A DNA stretch of 64,000 nt, taken from positions 124,001 through 188,000 of the forward strand of contig CAMUHY010000002.1 of the NCBI GenBank assembly GCA_947088865.1, read 5' to 3'. The notes under the pieces are model-generated. The model had not been told where the DNA came from and searched no databases. It worked only from the letters and a program-made list of their open reading frames with translations. The position numbers and the translations under genes were made by a program. Below are positions 49,728 to 57,783 of this stretch, piece by piece; the first letter of the stretch is position 1, and every line of letters starts with the position of its first letter. The DNA comes from an uncultured Eubacterium sp. (GTDB lineage: Bacteria > Bacillota > Clostridia > Lachnospirales > Lachnospiraceae).

Positions 49728-52637
49728 TCAGTGAACCTCCTTTTTCTTTTTTACCATAAAACGATCCAGTGTATATGTCAGAGCCGGCAACAGGAAAATG
49801 ACCAATATTACCGCACATAATGCCCCATATGCAATAACTGAACATGTCTGCGCAATCACTTTCTGAGTCATGATAAGGCCTACTGTCAGACAGCAACAGA
49901 TCAATATCAGTGAGGATGTCATTATTGTTTTTATGGAATAATTCATCGCACAGATCACAGCCTCCTTTTTATCTTTTTCCTGCCGCAATTCTTTGTAATT
50001 GCTGATGAAAAGAATTCCATAATCAATTGTGGAACCCATCAGTATACACTGCACCAAAATCAACGCAATATAATTGACTGAAATTCCCATCATTGCAGCG
50101 ATCGCAGTTACGATATATACCGCTGCCTGAATAACCGCTACCAGTGTTACAGAACATACAATGGAACGAAATGTTATAATCACTACTGCCAAAATTACCA
50201 CAACTGTAAGAACCGTTACAAAGTTTAGTTCATCTGAAAATCCCAGATCCATCTCATAGCCCATAGTAGAATCGCCAACAAGCCATACTTTGTCTGTAAA
50301 TGTATCCTTTGCTTTTTCTTCCATCTTTCCTATAAAAGCAAATGTTTCATCCCCTTCCAACGGCAGTGCAAGTGATACCATCATCCGGTTATAATCCTTT
50401 CCAACCATCTGTCCCCTGTTTTCCTCAATTTCTTTTTGTCCATCCTCCAGTTCCTTGCGCATATCATCGTCAATAGCTTCTGCATAAGTTTCGTTTGGCA
50501 GAATTTCTCCTGCGATGAAATCTACAAACTCCTCCAAGCTCATCCTCTCATTTTCTACATCTATTGCGGACATCCTATGGATTTTAAGCATTTCCTCCAC
50601 ATCGGATACATTTTCTTCCATGACATCTGCCAGTTCTTCTGCTGTCATTGGTTTTTCGTATATTTCTTTGCTCTCCTCTAATTTTGCTTTACCGTCCTCT
50701 AGTTCCTGTCTGCCATCCTCCAATCCTTTCTTCCCTTGCTCTACTTCAGCTTTTCCTTTTTCAATCTCTGCCCTGCCAAACGCAAGTTCCTGTTTTTTCG
50801 ATGCCAGTTCAGCTTTTCCAGCCTCGATCTGCTGTCTTGCTGCCGATAGTGTTTGCTCCTGTTCAGCAAGCTGGCTGTGAATGGTTTCTTCATCCATTCC
50901 CGAATTCCGCATCTGTTGTTTTGCTGCTGCAAGTTCCGTCTCCCCGTTTATTATCTGTTTTTCGTTTTCTGTCAGTTCAGCTTCTGCCGCAGCAATCTGT
51001 GTTTCGCCATCCGCTATCTGTTTTTCATTCTTAGCGATTTGAGCCTCACCGTCCGCAAGTTCTGCTTCGCCATCCGCCAATTCCTTTTCACCATCCTTGA
51101 TTTCCTGCTCTGCATCTGCTATTTTGTTTTTGCCATCCTCCAATTCTTTTTTTGCATCCTGAATCTGTGTAACCTGCTCTTCTGTCATAAAATCAGCATA
51201 AGCAGGATTGCCAGCAACATTCTCCTCCAAATAACAGATCAGGTCATACATTGTAATTTTTTCATATTCAGACTTATCCCTGTTTTCCTGATACATCTGA
51301 TACATTATTTTTGCCTGTGCTTCCGTTATATCCATGTCCTCCGCCAGCTCTTTGTATGTATATTTTTTCCCGATGGTATTGGAGTAGTCCTGGACAGAAT
51401 TGACTTTTTCCTGGTCTTCCAGCCAGCTTATATATTCTGCCAGCTTTCCCGGATTCTCCGAACGGTCATAAAGCAGCACGACTTGGTTATCTATGCCAAA
51501 TACATTCTCTATCTTTTCCTGTTCCTCATTATCAAACGTTTTGACATAACCAATCCCCAATCCCCCTTTTAGCAGAATAGATAAAACTACGATAACTACG
51601 ACCAAAGGTATTAATATAAATCTTGCTTTTGTAACAGCCTTCATCAAAAAATTCATTTTAAAGTTCAGGGATTTCTTATGCGTCTTCATAATCAGTTTAT
51701 CGAACATAATCACCAATGCCGGCAGGATCGTAAAAATACAAAGCAGGCTGATAAACACCCCCTTGGCAAGGACAATCCCCATATCCTGCCCTATCTTAAA
51801 GCTCATAAACACAAGCACGAGTAATCCCACAATTGTCGTTACCGAACTGCTTGTAATTGCACCGAATGCATGAAACAGCGCTTTTTTCATTGCAGCTGCG
51901 GGCACCGGATCATCCAGTTTTTCCTGGTTGTAGCGGTTCATGAGCATAATGGAATAGTCCATTGACAATCCCAACTGAAGGAGTGCACATACGGCAAACG
52001 TCATGAATGACACAGAAGGCAGCAGCGCATTTGTCCCCATATTAATCAGTATGGCAATCCCGATACATGTCATATAAAGGAATGGCTCAATCCACGAATC
52101 ACATAATAGAAATAAAATAATAAAAATAATGCCAACTGCAACCACCGCAATGACGGGTATTTCGTTCGCCAAAGTGCTTACCAGCAGGTCATTATCCACA
52201 ACCGCACCACTGACTGCAATGTCATAGTCCTGATATCTGCTTCTGATTTCTTTCAGAACCTCCCCAGCCTCTTTAGAATAAGTCCCCGCCGAAACTGCCA
52301 CCATATATTTTGAATATCCATCCTTTTGATATGTTTCATCATCCTGAAGATATACGACGCTTTTCACATTTGGAATCGATGCCATATCCTCTTTTATGTC
52401 TAACTGTTCCGATGTATCCAGACCATGAAACATAACAGTGATGCTTGCTAGATCACCGTATTCACTGCTCATCTTTTCCATTCCCATCTTTGTGAAAGAC
52501 TCTTTGGGAAGATATTTGGACATATCATAATTAACATTTACATGCAGCATACCCAAAGCGCTTATAATCAAAATGACCAGATACAATGCAATAACATATC
52601 TGCGTTTGTCAACAATAAAATCCGCTATTTTTATCAT
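49728..52637 (-). CDS. MMPL/RND-superfamily exporter with central coiled coil
   Basis: A 969-residue transporter with two six-helix repeats (about residues 10-340 and 720-960) of the SSD/MMPL type. The central region (about 490-640) is a long, low-complexity coiled coil built from DGE-type heptads such as KELADGEAELADGEAQIA. In typical MmpL proteins this region is far shorter; similar extensions occur in YhgE/Pip-type proteins. It should use proton-motive force to export lipids, drugs or peptides. A divergent TetR gene shares its promoter region, so drug- or lipid-responsive repression is likely. Confidence 0.9.
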   Translation of the reverse strand: MIKIADFIVDKRRYVIALYLVILIISALGMLHVNVNYDMSKYLPKESFTKMGMEKMSSEYGDLASITVMFHGLDTSEQLDIKEDMASIPNVKSVVYLQDDETYQKDGYSKYMVAVSAGTYSKEAGEVLKEIRSRYQDYDIAVSGAVVDNDLLVSTLANEIPVIAVVAVGIIFIILFLLCDSWIEPFLYMTCIGIAILINMGTNALLPSVSFMTFAVCALLQLGLSMDYSIMLMNRYNQEKLDDPVPAAAMKKALFHAFGAITSSSVTTIVGLLVLVFMSFKIGQDMGIVLAKGVFISLLCIFTILPALVIMFDKLIMKTHKKSLNFKMNFLMKAVTKARFILIPLVVVIVVLSILLKGGLGIGYVKTFDNEEQEKIENVFGIDNQVVLLYDRSENPGKLAEYISWLEDQEKVNSVQDYSNTIGKKYTYKELAEDMDITEAQAKIMYQMYQENRDKSEYEKITMYDLICYLEENVAGNPAYADFMTEEQVTQIQDAKKELEDGKNKIADAEQEIKDGEKELADGEAELADGEAQIAKNEKQIADGETQIAAAEAELTENEKQIINGETELAAAKQQMRNSGMDEETIHSQLAEQEQTLSAARQQIEAGKAELASKKQELAFGRAEIEKGKAEVEQGKKGLEDGRQELEDGKAKLEESKEIYEKPMTAEELADVMEENVSDVEEMLKIHRMSAIDVENERMSLEEFVDFIAGEILPNETYAEAIDDDMRKELEDGQKEIEENRGQMVGKDYNRMMVSLALPLEGDETFAFIGKMEEKAKDTFTDKVWLVGDSTMGYEMDLGFSDELNFVTVLTVVVILAVVIITFRSIVCSVTLVAVIQAAVYIVTAIAAMMGISVNYIALILVQCILMGSTIDYGILFISNYKELRQEKDKKEAVICAMNYSIKTIMTSSLILICCCLTVGLIMTQKVIAQTCSVIAYGALCAVILVIFLLPALTYTLDRFMVKKKKEVH

Positions 52638-52679
52638 ACAAAATTCTCCTTCTTTTTATTGTTCAACTGAATTTTTATG

Positions 52680-52692
52680 AACAACTGTTGTT
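52680..52692. promoter_or_regulatory. Palindrome near the MMPL/TetR promoters (possible operator)
   Basis: AACAACTGTTGTT has arms AACAA/TTGTT around CTG and lies downstream of the MMPL -10. A second small palindrome, TGTTCTTGAACA, lies at 52761-52772 on the TetR side. Either could bind the TetR dimer. Confidence 0.5.
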
Positions 52693-52708
52693 TTTCTTGA
52701 CGTGATAT

Positions 52709-52736
52709 ATTATAATACACATGAAAAGAAAATCAA
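52709..52736 (-). promoter_or_regulatory. Overlapping divergent promoters of MMPL and tetR
   Basis: Minus strand: TTGATT (52731-52736), 16 bp, TATAAT (52709-52714). Plus strand: TTGTTT (52688-52693), 17 bp, TATAAT (52711-52716). The two -10 boxes share bases, so only one polymerase can bind at a time. Confidence 0.7.
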
Positions 52737-52807
52737 TCATCAAAAAACAGAGGATTTGAATGTTCTTGAACACTTTAAACGCAAATTGTATAAGAAAAGA
52801 GGATTTT

Positions 52808-53383
52808 ATGAAAAATTCACATTTGGACAGGCGTACAAAATACAGCCTGCAGGTAATCCGTTCCGCACTTTTTGAATTATTGGAAACAAAAGAACTAAAA
52901 AATATCACTGTGACAGATATCTGCAGACTGGCAGATGTAAACAGGGGAACCTTCTATAAATATTACGATGACGTTTTTGATTTGTTCCATAAGATAGAAT
53001 TGTCCATCGTGGACAAAACCTGTGAAGTCATAAACCAAAATTATCTGGAATATTTTTCTGTGGAAAAGCTGATATCGGGCAGCATAAATATTCTTACAGA
53101 AAACAGCGATTTTACCCGTATGCTTGCAAAAAACCCAGTTGAAACACTATTTTTGCAGGAAATTATCTCATCCTTCCGTCCACAGTTAATTGAAACCATG
53201 CTCATAAATATACCGAATCTTACACAAGAAATGTCGGATTTATATTTTGACTTTATTTTGGGTGGAACAGCAAACATTCTGCTTGAGTGGATTAAAAATG
53301 ATATGGTGATTCCCGCTGAACAGATAAAGACTCTTTCAATCCAGTTTATCAATTCTGTACTTAACACGAAATTTATCAATTAG
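52808..53383 (+). CDS. TetR/AcrR-family transcriptional regulator
   Basis: About 191 residues. The N-terminal HTH is typical: SLQVIRSALFELLETKELKNI followed by VTDICRLADVNRGTFYKYYDDVFDLF. The C-terminal half is an all-helical ligand-binding/dimerisation domain. ATG at 52808 has GAGG 5 nt upstream. It diverges from the MMPL exporter gene, with overlapping promoters, so it most likely represses the exporter until a ligand appears. Shut-off of its transcript is provided by the hairpin at 53380. Confidence 0.9.
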   Translation: MKNSHLDRRTKYSLQVIRSALFELLETKELKNITVTDICRLADVNRGTFYKYYDDVFDLFHKIELSIVDKTCEVINQNYLEYFSVEKLISGSINILTENSDFTRMLAKNPVETLFLQEIISSFRPQLIETMLINIPNLTQEMSDLYFDFILGGTANILLEWIKNDMVIPAEQIKTLSIQFINSVLNTKFIN

Positions 53384-53414
53384 GAACTGTACATGTTATT
53401 TTGCACAGTTCCTG
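53380..53414. terminator. Terminator hairpin after tetR
   Basis: AGGAACTGT and ACAGTTCCT are perfect 9-nt arms around a 14-nt loop. The stop of the convergent gene at 53396 lies inside the loop, so it can serve both transcripts. Confidence 0.72.
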
Positions 53415-53812
53415 CATAACTGTAAAGACATTATTATTGCCGCACAGACGGTAACCCTTCGGCTTATAAAGTCCATATCCGAAAGACATCTTAATTCATA
53501 TTGAGGATTTTCTGAATTATATTCAGGCGTAAACAGTTCTGCCTCAATAATGATTTTATTTTTTCCACCCAGTTCAAGAAAAATATCATTATATTTAAAA
53601 AGTGAATCCTTTGCCGCGGTGATACAAAAATATTCAGACGGTGGGATTTGGATAATATTATCCGGTAACTGGGTTGTATCGATGATAATATCTACTGTAA
53701 TATAATTGTAGATGGTATCACAGTTTTCTTTGCAGATAATCATCCTGCCTGTATCATAGGTTGTTATAACTCCCTGTTTTTCCATATCATTAATTTTTAG
53801 ATAAAAATACAA
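53396..53812 (-). CDS. Uncharacterised protein (possible effector-binding remnant of a regulator)
   Basis: A 138-residue frame: KINDMEKQGVITTYDTGRMI, then IIDTTQLPDNIIQIPPSEYFC and PEYNSENPQYELRCLSDMDF. The pattern of a ligand-binding beta-alpha module without an HTH suggests the C-terminal half of a MerR- or GyrI-type regulator that has lost its DNA-binding part. Its start is inside the small upstream gene and no ribosome-binding site is seen, so it may not be translated. It separates the TetR gene from the zinc-ribbon protein operon. Confidence 0.45.
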   Translation of the reverse strand: MYFYLKINDMEKQGVITTYDTGRMIICKENCDTIYNYITVDIIIDTTQLPDNIIQIPPSEYFCITAAKDSLFKYNDIFLELGGKNKIIIEAELFTPEYNSENPQYELRCLSDMDFISRRVTVCAAIIMSLQLCRNCAK

Positions 53813-54039
53813 AAGCCGTTCGGATTTATTTTCAAAAGCTTGATAGGGTTCAATCCATAAATTAACAGCAGGAATCTGGCATCGTATAATATCATGTTCC
53901 TAAAGGACTTTTTCGCAGCGTTCTGTTTCGCTTTGCATCTGCCTTGCTCTATCAAACTGTTTTTCAGGCTAATCAGCGACTGAATAACCCTGCTGTATTC
54001 GCTGTCATCAAGATATATATGATATTTTCCTTCTTTCAT
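53797..54039 (-). CDS. Small conserved-type protein, probably frameshifted
   Basis: An 80-residue frame starting MKEGKYHIYLDDSEYSRVIQ, with an excellent ribosome-binding site (GGAGAGGGAG) and a start adjoining the upstream stop. The N-terminal 33 residues look like a conserved small protein of mobile elements; from about residue 34 the sequence (CKAKQNAAKKSF onward) appears unrelated. A frameshift or recombination junction there is likely. Function unknown. Confidence 0.5.
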   Translation of the reverse strand: MKEGKYHIYLDDSEYSRVIQSLISLKNSLIEQGRCKAKQNAAKKSFRNMILYDARFLLLIYGLNPIKLLKINPNGFCIFI

Positions 54040-55458
54040 TTACTCCCTCTCCTTAGACTGATATATTTGCTTCCGCCATTCCTGAAACCGCTTTCTGATA
54101 ATAGCTGCGTCCTTCTCATCATCGGAAGCTATAAAGATATGTACGCCCTGATAGGCTTTCTTGATTTTACGGATATATTCGATTTCTCCCTCGTTTGTCT
54201 TGTATGGCAGCTTCAAAAGTTTTATGCCCTGCTTACGGCATATATAGGCTTTCAACCGTTCCTTTTCCTCTGATAAGTTTTTCGATTCAATCGCCAGTCC
54301 CTCATTTACAATGTAGACTTCAAGAGGGAGTCCGATTTCTGTGTCCGTATTAAGACGAACCTGTAAGCCTTTACTTCCTGCATAATAGCTTACCGCTAAC
54401 TGTGGAAATACGCTTCGGTATTCCTGCTCACATATCGTACAGCCCTTTTCTCCTATGGTACGCTCATAAATCTTTGCTTTCCACGAATGACCGAGAGAGC
54501 ATTTCCACCATACGCTTTTCATTGAATTTCTTGAAACCGCAGCAGGAGTAATGTCTTTGTTTTTCTCATAGTCCCATTCATCAAGCAGATGTGCGTCTGT
54601 TGTTTCCAAATCATTATAGCCGGCAAGCACAGCACGATCAGCACATACCAGGCAGACAGTTCCTTTTATCCGGGCATAGACAACTGACTTCCACTCGTTG
54701 CCGCGCTCTCTGCATTTCCACCAAACATTTTTACGGGATTTTTCATTTATCATATCCGGTGTAAGCGGAAGATTACGGTCTGACCATTCCTCTGCAAGCT
54801 GTGGCTGGGTAGTAGCAAAATCATTAAAGCCTTTCAACAGAATTTGCTCGCTGCAATAGGGACATTTACTGCCGCCGGATTGGGTAGAAATAAGCGTGTG
54901 CCATTCGTGTCCCTTACTGCACTTCCACCATACTTTCCGATTGGCAAACGGCGTAACCATAGTAGGCAATAGCGGATAGTTTTTCTCCGACCATTCGGCG
55001 GCTATCTCCGGCATTTGAAAAGCAAGGTCATTAAATCCCTCCAGCACCTTATTGTGGGAGCAGTACGGACAGCCTGTACCGTTTACGGTTCTGCTCTTAA
55101 TGCTCGCTTCCCATTCGTGACCGAGCCTGCATTTCCAAATCACTTTTTTATGTGAGCCAATAGAAACCTCCGTAGGATTTATCTCATTTTTATCTGACCA
55201 TTCCTGTGCTAATTCAGGCTTCAATGTGGCTAAATCGTTGATTCCCTCAATCACCCTTGCACCTGAGCATATAGGGCAGTTCTCGCCCTTTGAGCGAGCC
55301 TTAACACTTGTCTGCCATTCGTGACCACAGGCAGCTTTCCACCAAACGATTTTATTTGAGCCATAGGTTATTTTATCGGGCGTAAGCGGAAGATTTTTGT
55401 CTGACCACTCACGCACAAGCTCCGGGCGCATAGCCGCTAAACTGTTGCTCATAATCAA
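54040..55458 (-). CDS. Five zinc-ribbon repeats (DUF4379-like) with nuclease-like C-terminus
   Basis: A 472-residue protein. Five tandem repeats of about 68 residues (about 8-345) each carry the pattern EWS-KN, VWWKC, GHEW and CPxC; Cys and His ligands suggest treble-clef zinc binding. Repeat four has lost the His (RGNEW). Residues about 350-470 form an alpha/beta domain with LEVYIVNEGLAIESKN and KAYICRKQGIKLLKLP, resembling the PD-(D/E)xK/Vsr-like core seen in relatives. The first acidic position is Glu, so activity is uncertain. It is the first gene after int and may be a DNA-targeting defence protein. Confidence 0.72.
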   Translation of the reverse strand: MIMSNSLAAMRPELVREWSDKNLPLTPDKITYGSNKIVWWKAACGHEWQTSVKARSKGENCPICSGARVIEGINDLATLKPELAQEWSDKNEINPTEVSIGSHKKVIWKCRLGHEWEASIKSRTVNGTGCPYCSHNKVLEGFNDLAFQMPEIAAEWSEKNYPLLPTMVTPFANRKVWWKCSKGHEWHTLISTQSGGSKCPYCSEQILLKGFNDFATTQPQLAEEWSDRNLPLTPDMINEKSRKNVWWKCRERGNEWKSVVYARIKGTVCLVCADRAVLAGYNDLETTDAHLLDEWDYEKNKDITPAAVSRNSMKSVWWKCSLGHSWKAKIYERTIGEKGCTICEQEYRSVFPQLAVSYYAGSKGLQVRLNTDTEIGLPLEVYIVNEGLAIESKNLSEEKERLKAYICRKQGIKLLKLPYKTNEGEIEYIRKIKKAYQGVHIFIASDDEKDAAIIRKRFQEWRKQIYQSKERE

Positions 55459-55539
55459 TCCTCGACCTCCTTTGCAATTACATTGTATTGGAAATCAGGA
55501 AAAACTTATAGTTTGCGACCGGGTACATCGTACAACGCA

Positions 55540-55577
55540 AAAAAAACCTTGAAAGGTTTTGTCCTCTCAAGGTCTTA
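55540..55577. terminator. Hairpin upstream of the zinc-ribbon gene
   Basis: AAAACCTT and AAGGTTTT pair over GA, and CCTTGA/TCAAGG can pair alternatively, giving two competing structures. It lies between int and the zinc-ribbon gene. The rest of 55459-55917 is non-coding, with several GATGTAA direct repeats (near 55638, 55649, 55870 and 55879), which could be integrase arm sites. Confidence 0.5.
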
Positions 55578-55917
55578 AATACAAAATTATGCGATTTTTT
55601 CATCTCTGCACAAATCTTTGTACCGTTTGATGTAAGTTTGATGTAAAGATGTAATTTTCGGCGTTTCCCCAAGTCCGCAGACCCGCATAAATAGGGACTT
55701 TTTAGCCTTTTTCGTTCGGTAAGGACTTCATTGTCGGAACGAAATCGGTCATATTGATATTGACTTCTGCCAATCCCTACAATGCTCTTTATCCTATATT
55801 ATCAGATTTACAACCAATTACTTTCCCTACCTTACCCAGCCATCAACGGGACGAATGGTGTAAAATTTGATGTAGATGATGTAAATGTTTCTAACCGTTT
55901 TCTGTTTTCATAAAAGA

Positions 55918-55952
55918 AGTCCTGACATTCCCGATATGGGAACATCAGGACT
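55918..55952 (-). terminator. Terminator after the integrase gene / element end
   Basis: AGTCCTGA-CA-TTCCC pairs with GGGAA-CA-TCAGGACT, leaving a 2x2 internal loop. It directly follows the int stop and is duplicated with changes at 47219. Confidence 0.7.
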
Positions 55953-55960
55953 ATATTATT

Positions 55961-57196
55961 CTACTCATTTTTGAAGTATAAGTCAAGCCCCTCAAATTCG
56001 GAACGCTTCAGTTCCTTTGTCACATCGGTGTAGATATTAAGCGTTGTGGAAATATCCTTGTGACCGATTGCGTCCTGAATTACCTTCACATTCACTCCTG
56101 CTTCACACATTCTTGTCGTGAATGTATGCCGGAGAGAATGGCAGCTAAAGTGCGGCAGCAATACCTCTGCATTTTCGTCTTTCAATAATTGTTCGTCATT
56201 ACAGTCCCGAATAATCCGGCGGATTGCTTTATTCAGCGTTGACTGATGTTGCGCCTGCCCGAAGCGGTTAATAAATATGAAATCACTGTATCCGTCAATA
56301 ACCACTTCGCAATGCAAATCAAACATTTCCTGCCTTTCCTTTTCCATAAGGAAGGCTTCTTTTACAAAATCAAGCATTGGAACTTGCCTGTTGCCCGCCG
56401 GAGTTTTCGTTGTATTCACATTGAAATAGCAGCCTTTCTTGCTGTCATCGGTTCGATGATCGTAATAAACCAAAGTGTGATTGACATCAATAACGCCTTC
56501 TTCCAAATCAATATCGCACCATCTCAATCCGGTTACTTCGCCAACTCGTAATCCCGTACCGACCATTACTGCAAATATCGGATACCAGTTTTGTGCTTTC
56601 GGCGTATTCTTCAGATAGTCAAGAAACAAATCCTGCTCAGGTCTTGTTAATGCCCTGCGTTTTTCCGTCTTAAAAACATGGGATTTTTTCAGCTCTCTCA
56701 GGACATTATCAGACGGATTGTTCCGAATGTAATCATCATCAACCGCCATATCCAAAATCTGATGAAGCACGGTATGGATACTGTCAATCGTAGAAGCCTT
56801 TAACCCTCTTTCATCGGCAAGATAATTATAATACCTCTTGACATCAGATTTTTTCAGCGTTGATATGCGCTGTTTCCCGATGTTAGGGCGAACGAAAGTC
56901 TCATACATATATTTATAGTTTTCAAAGGTATTATTTTTCAATCCTCGTTTCAGAACTTTCCATAAATCAAAAAGTTCATTTACCGTAGTATAGCGGGCTT
57001 CGGTCTTAATGCCGTCGCTTTTATCTTTTGCAATCTGTTCTTCCTTTGCACGAAGATCGTCCAAGTTCCTTGCATAGACATATCGCCTTTTTCTGTTTGC
57101 GTCCATCCAAGAATATTGGTAAGTGCCATTGCTTCTCTGTAATTCCCCAGTACGAAGAACCACTCTTGATTTATCTTTTCTCTTTTCCTTAGCCAT
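55961..57196 (-). CDS. int: Tn916-type tyrosine integrase
   Basis: About 411 residues. The N-terminal arm-binding domain (RVVLRTGELQRSNGTYQYSW) is of the Tn916 Int class, then a SAM-like core-binding domain (about 80-165) and a catalytic domain. Visible catalytic residues are Arg in GTGLRVGEVTGL, His-x-x-Arg in HSLRHTFTTRM, His in GHKDIS, and Tyr in TLNIYTDV. ATG at 57196 has AGGAGG 8 nt upstream; the extra GTG-led codons overlap that site. It is intact. Partial copies of its end lie at 44842 and 47260. Confidence 0.95.
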   Translation of the reverse strand: MAKEKRKDKSRVVLRTGELQRSNGTYQYSWMDANRKRRYVYARNLDDLRAKEEQIAKDKSDGIKTEARYTTVNELFDLWKVLKRGLKNNTFENYKYMYETFVRPNIGKQRISTLKKSDVKRYYNYLADERGLKASTIDSIHTVLHQILDMAVDDDYIRNNPSDNVLRELKKSHVFKTEKRRALTRPEQDLFLDYLKNTPKAQNWYPIFAVMVGTGLRVGEVTGLRWCDIDLEEGVIDVNHTLVYYDHRTDDSKKGCYFNVNTTKTPAGNRQVPMLDFVKEAFLMEKERQEMFDLHCEVVIDGYSDFIFINRFGQAQHQSTLNKAIRRIIRDCNDEQLLKDENAEVLLPHFSCHSLRHTFTTRMCEAGVNVKVIQDAIGHKDISTTLNIYTDVTKELKRSEFEGLDLYFKNE

Positions 57197-57208
57197 TATC
57201 CGCACCTC

Positions 57209-57448
57209 CTAAATATGCTTCTTGCCTTTGATATAGGTATCTAATTTCTCTCGGACAATAAAAACCTGATTCCCAAGCGGCATTACAAACGGGCATTTCT
57301 TTTGCCGTGATAATTGTCTGAGCTTGGTTATCCCGATACCGGAATACGCCGCTGCTTCTTCAATAGAGAGACATTTTTTCTCCCATATCGGTTTGTCAGC
57401 GTTTCTTGCTTCAAGAATCTTTTTGTATGTCATTATCTCATCAGCCAT
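57209..57448 (-). CDS. xis: Excisionase-type HTH protein 1
   Basis: A 79-residue excisionase-like protein next to int. The winged-helix core is KCLSIEEAAAYSGIGITKLRQLSR then GNQVFIVREKLDTYI, as in Tn916 Xis. AGGAGG 8 nt before the ATG. It is 12 bp from int and likely directs excision by bending att DNA. Two paralogues follow upstream (57460 and within 57784-58578), an unusual triplication. Confidence 0.88.
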   Translation of the reverse strand: MADEIMTYKKILEARNADKPIWEKKCLSIEEAAAYSGIGITKLRQLSRQKKCPFVMPLGNQVFIVREKLDTYIKGKKHI

Positions 57449-57459
57449 TGCGACACCTC

Positions 57460-57687
57460 CTAAATGGAATAAGCTTTTTCCATATATTCCTCAAATGCTT
57501 TTCGTTTGATAACTCTGCGGTTTCCTATCCACAAAACAAATGAGCAATCCTCTCTGTTAGTTATTTCATAGAGCTTTGCTCTGCCTATGCCTGAATACAA
57601 AACTGCTTCGTCTATTGATAGGTTCATCTTATGCCATAATGGAACTTGAATTTTTTCGGCTATGGCATTTTCATTTTTACTTTCCAT
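57460..57687 (-). CDS. Excisionase-type HTH protein 2
   Basis: A 75-residue paralogue of the first Xis. The core VPLWHKMNLSIDEAVLYSGIG then RAKLYEITNRED and GNRRVIKRKAFEEYM is even closer to the C-terminal segment of the fused protein at 57784. AGGAGG precedes the ATG by 9 nt. It lies 12 bp from xis 1. It may control directionality or act as the Tn916 orf10-like regulator in this module. Confidence 0.85.
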   Translation of the reverse strand: MESKNENAIAEKIQVPLWHKMNLSIDEAVLYSGIGRAKLYEITNREDCSFVLWIGNRRVIKRKAFEEYMEKAYSI

Positions 57688-57783
57688 TAGCTGTACCTCC
57701 TTGCCTTTGCTGAGTACATCATAAGAAAAAAGCTGCGATAAGCCAATTATGCGAACTGGCTCATCGCAGACTTGACAACTCCG

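Noticed and set aside
55478-55672. A 64-codon minus-strand frame upstream of the zinc-ribbon gene
   Set aside because: Runs through a hairpin and basic low-complexity sequence; no family resemblance.
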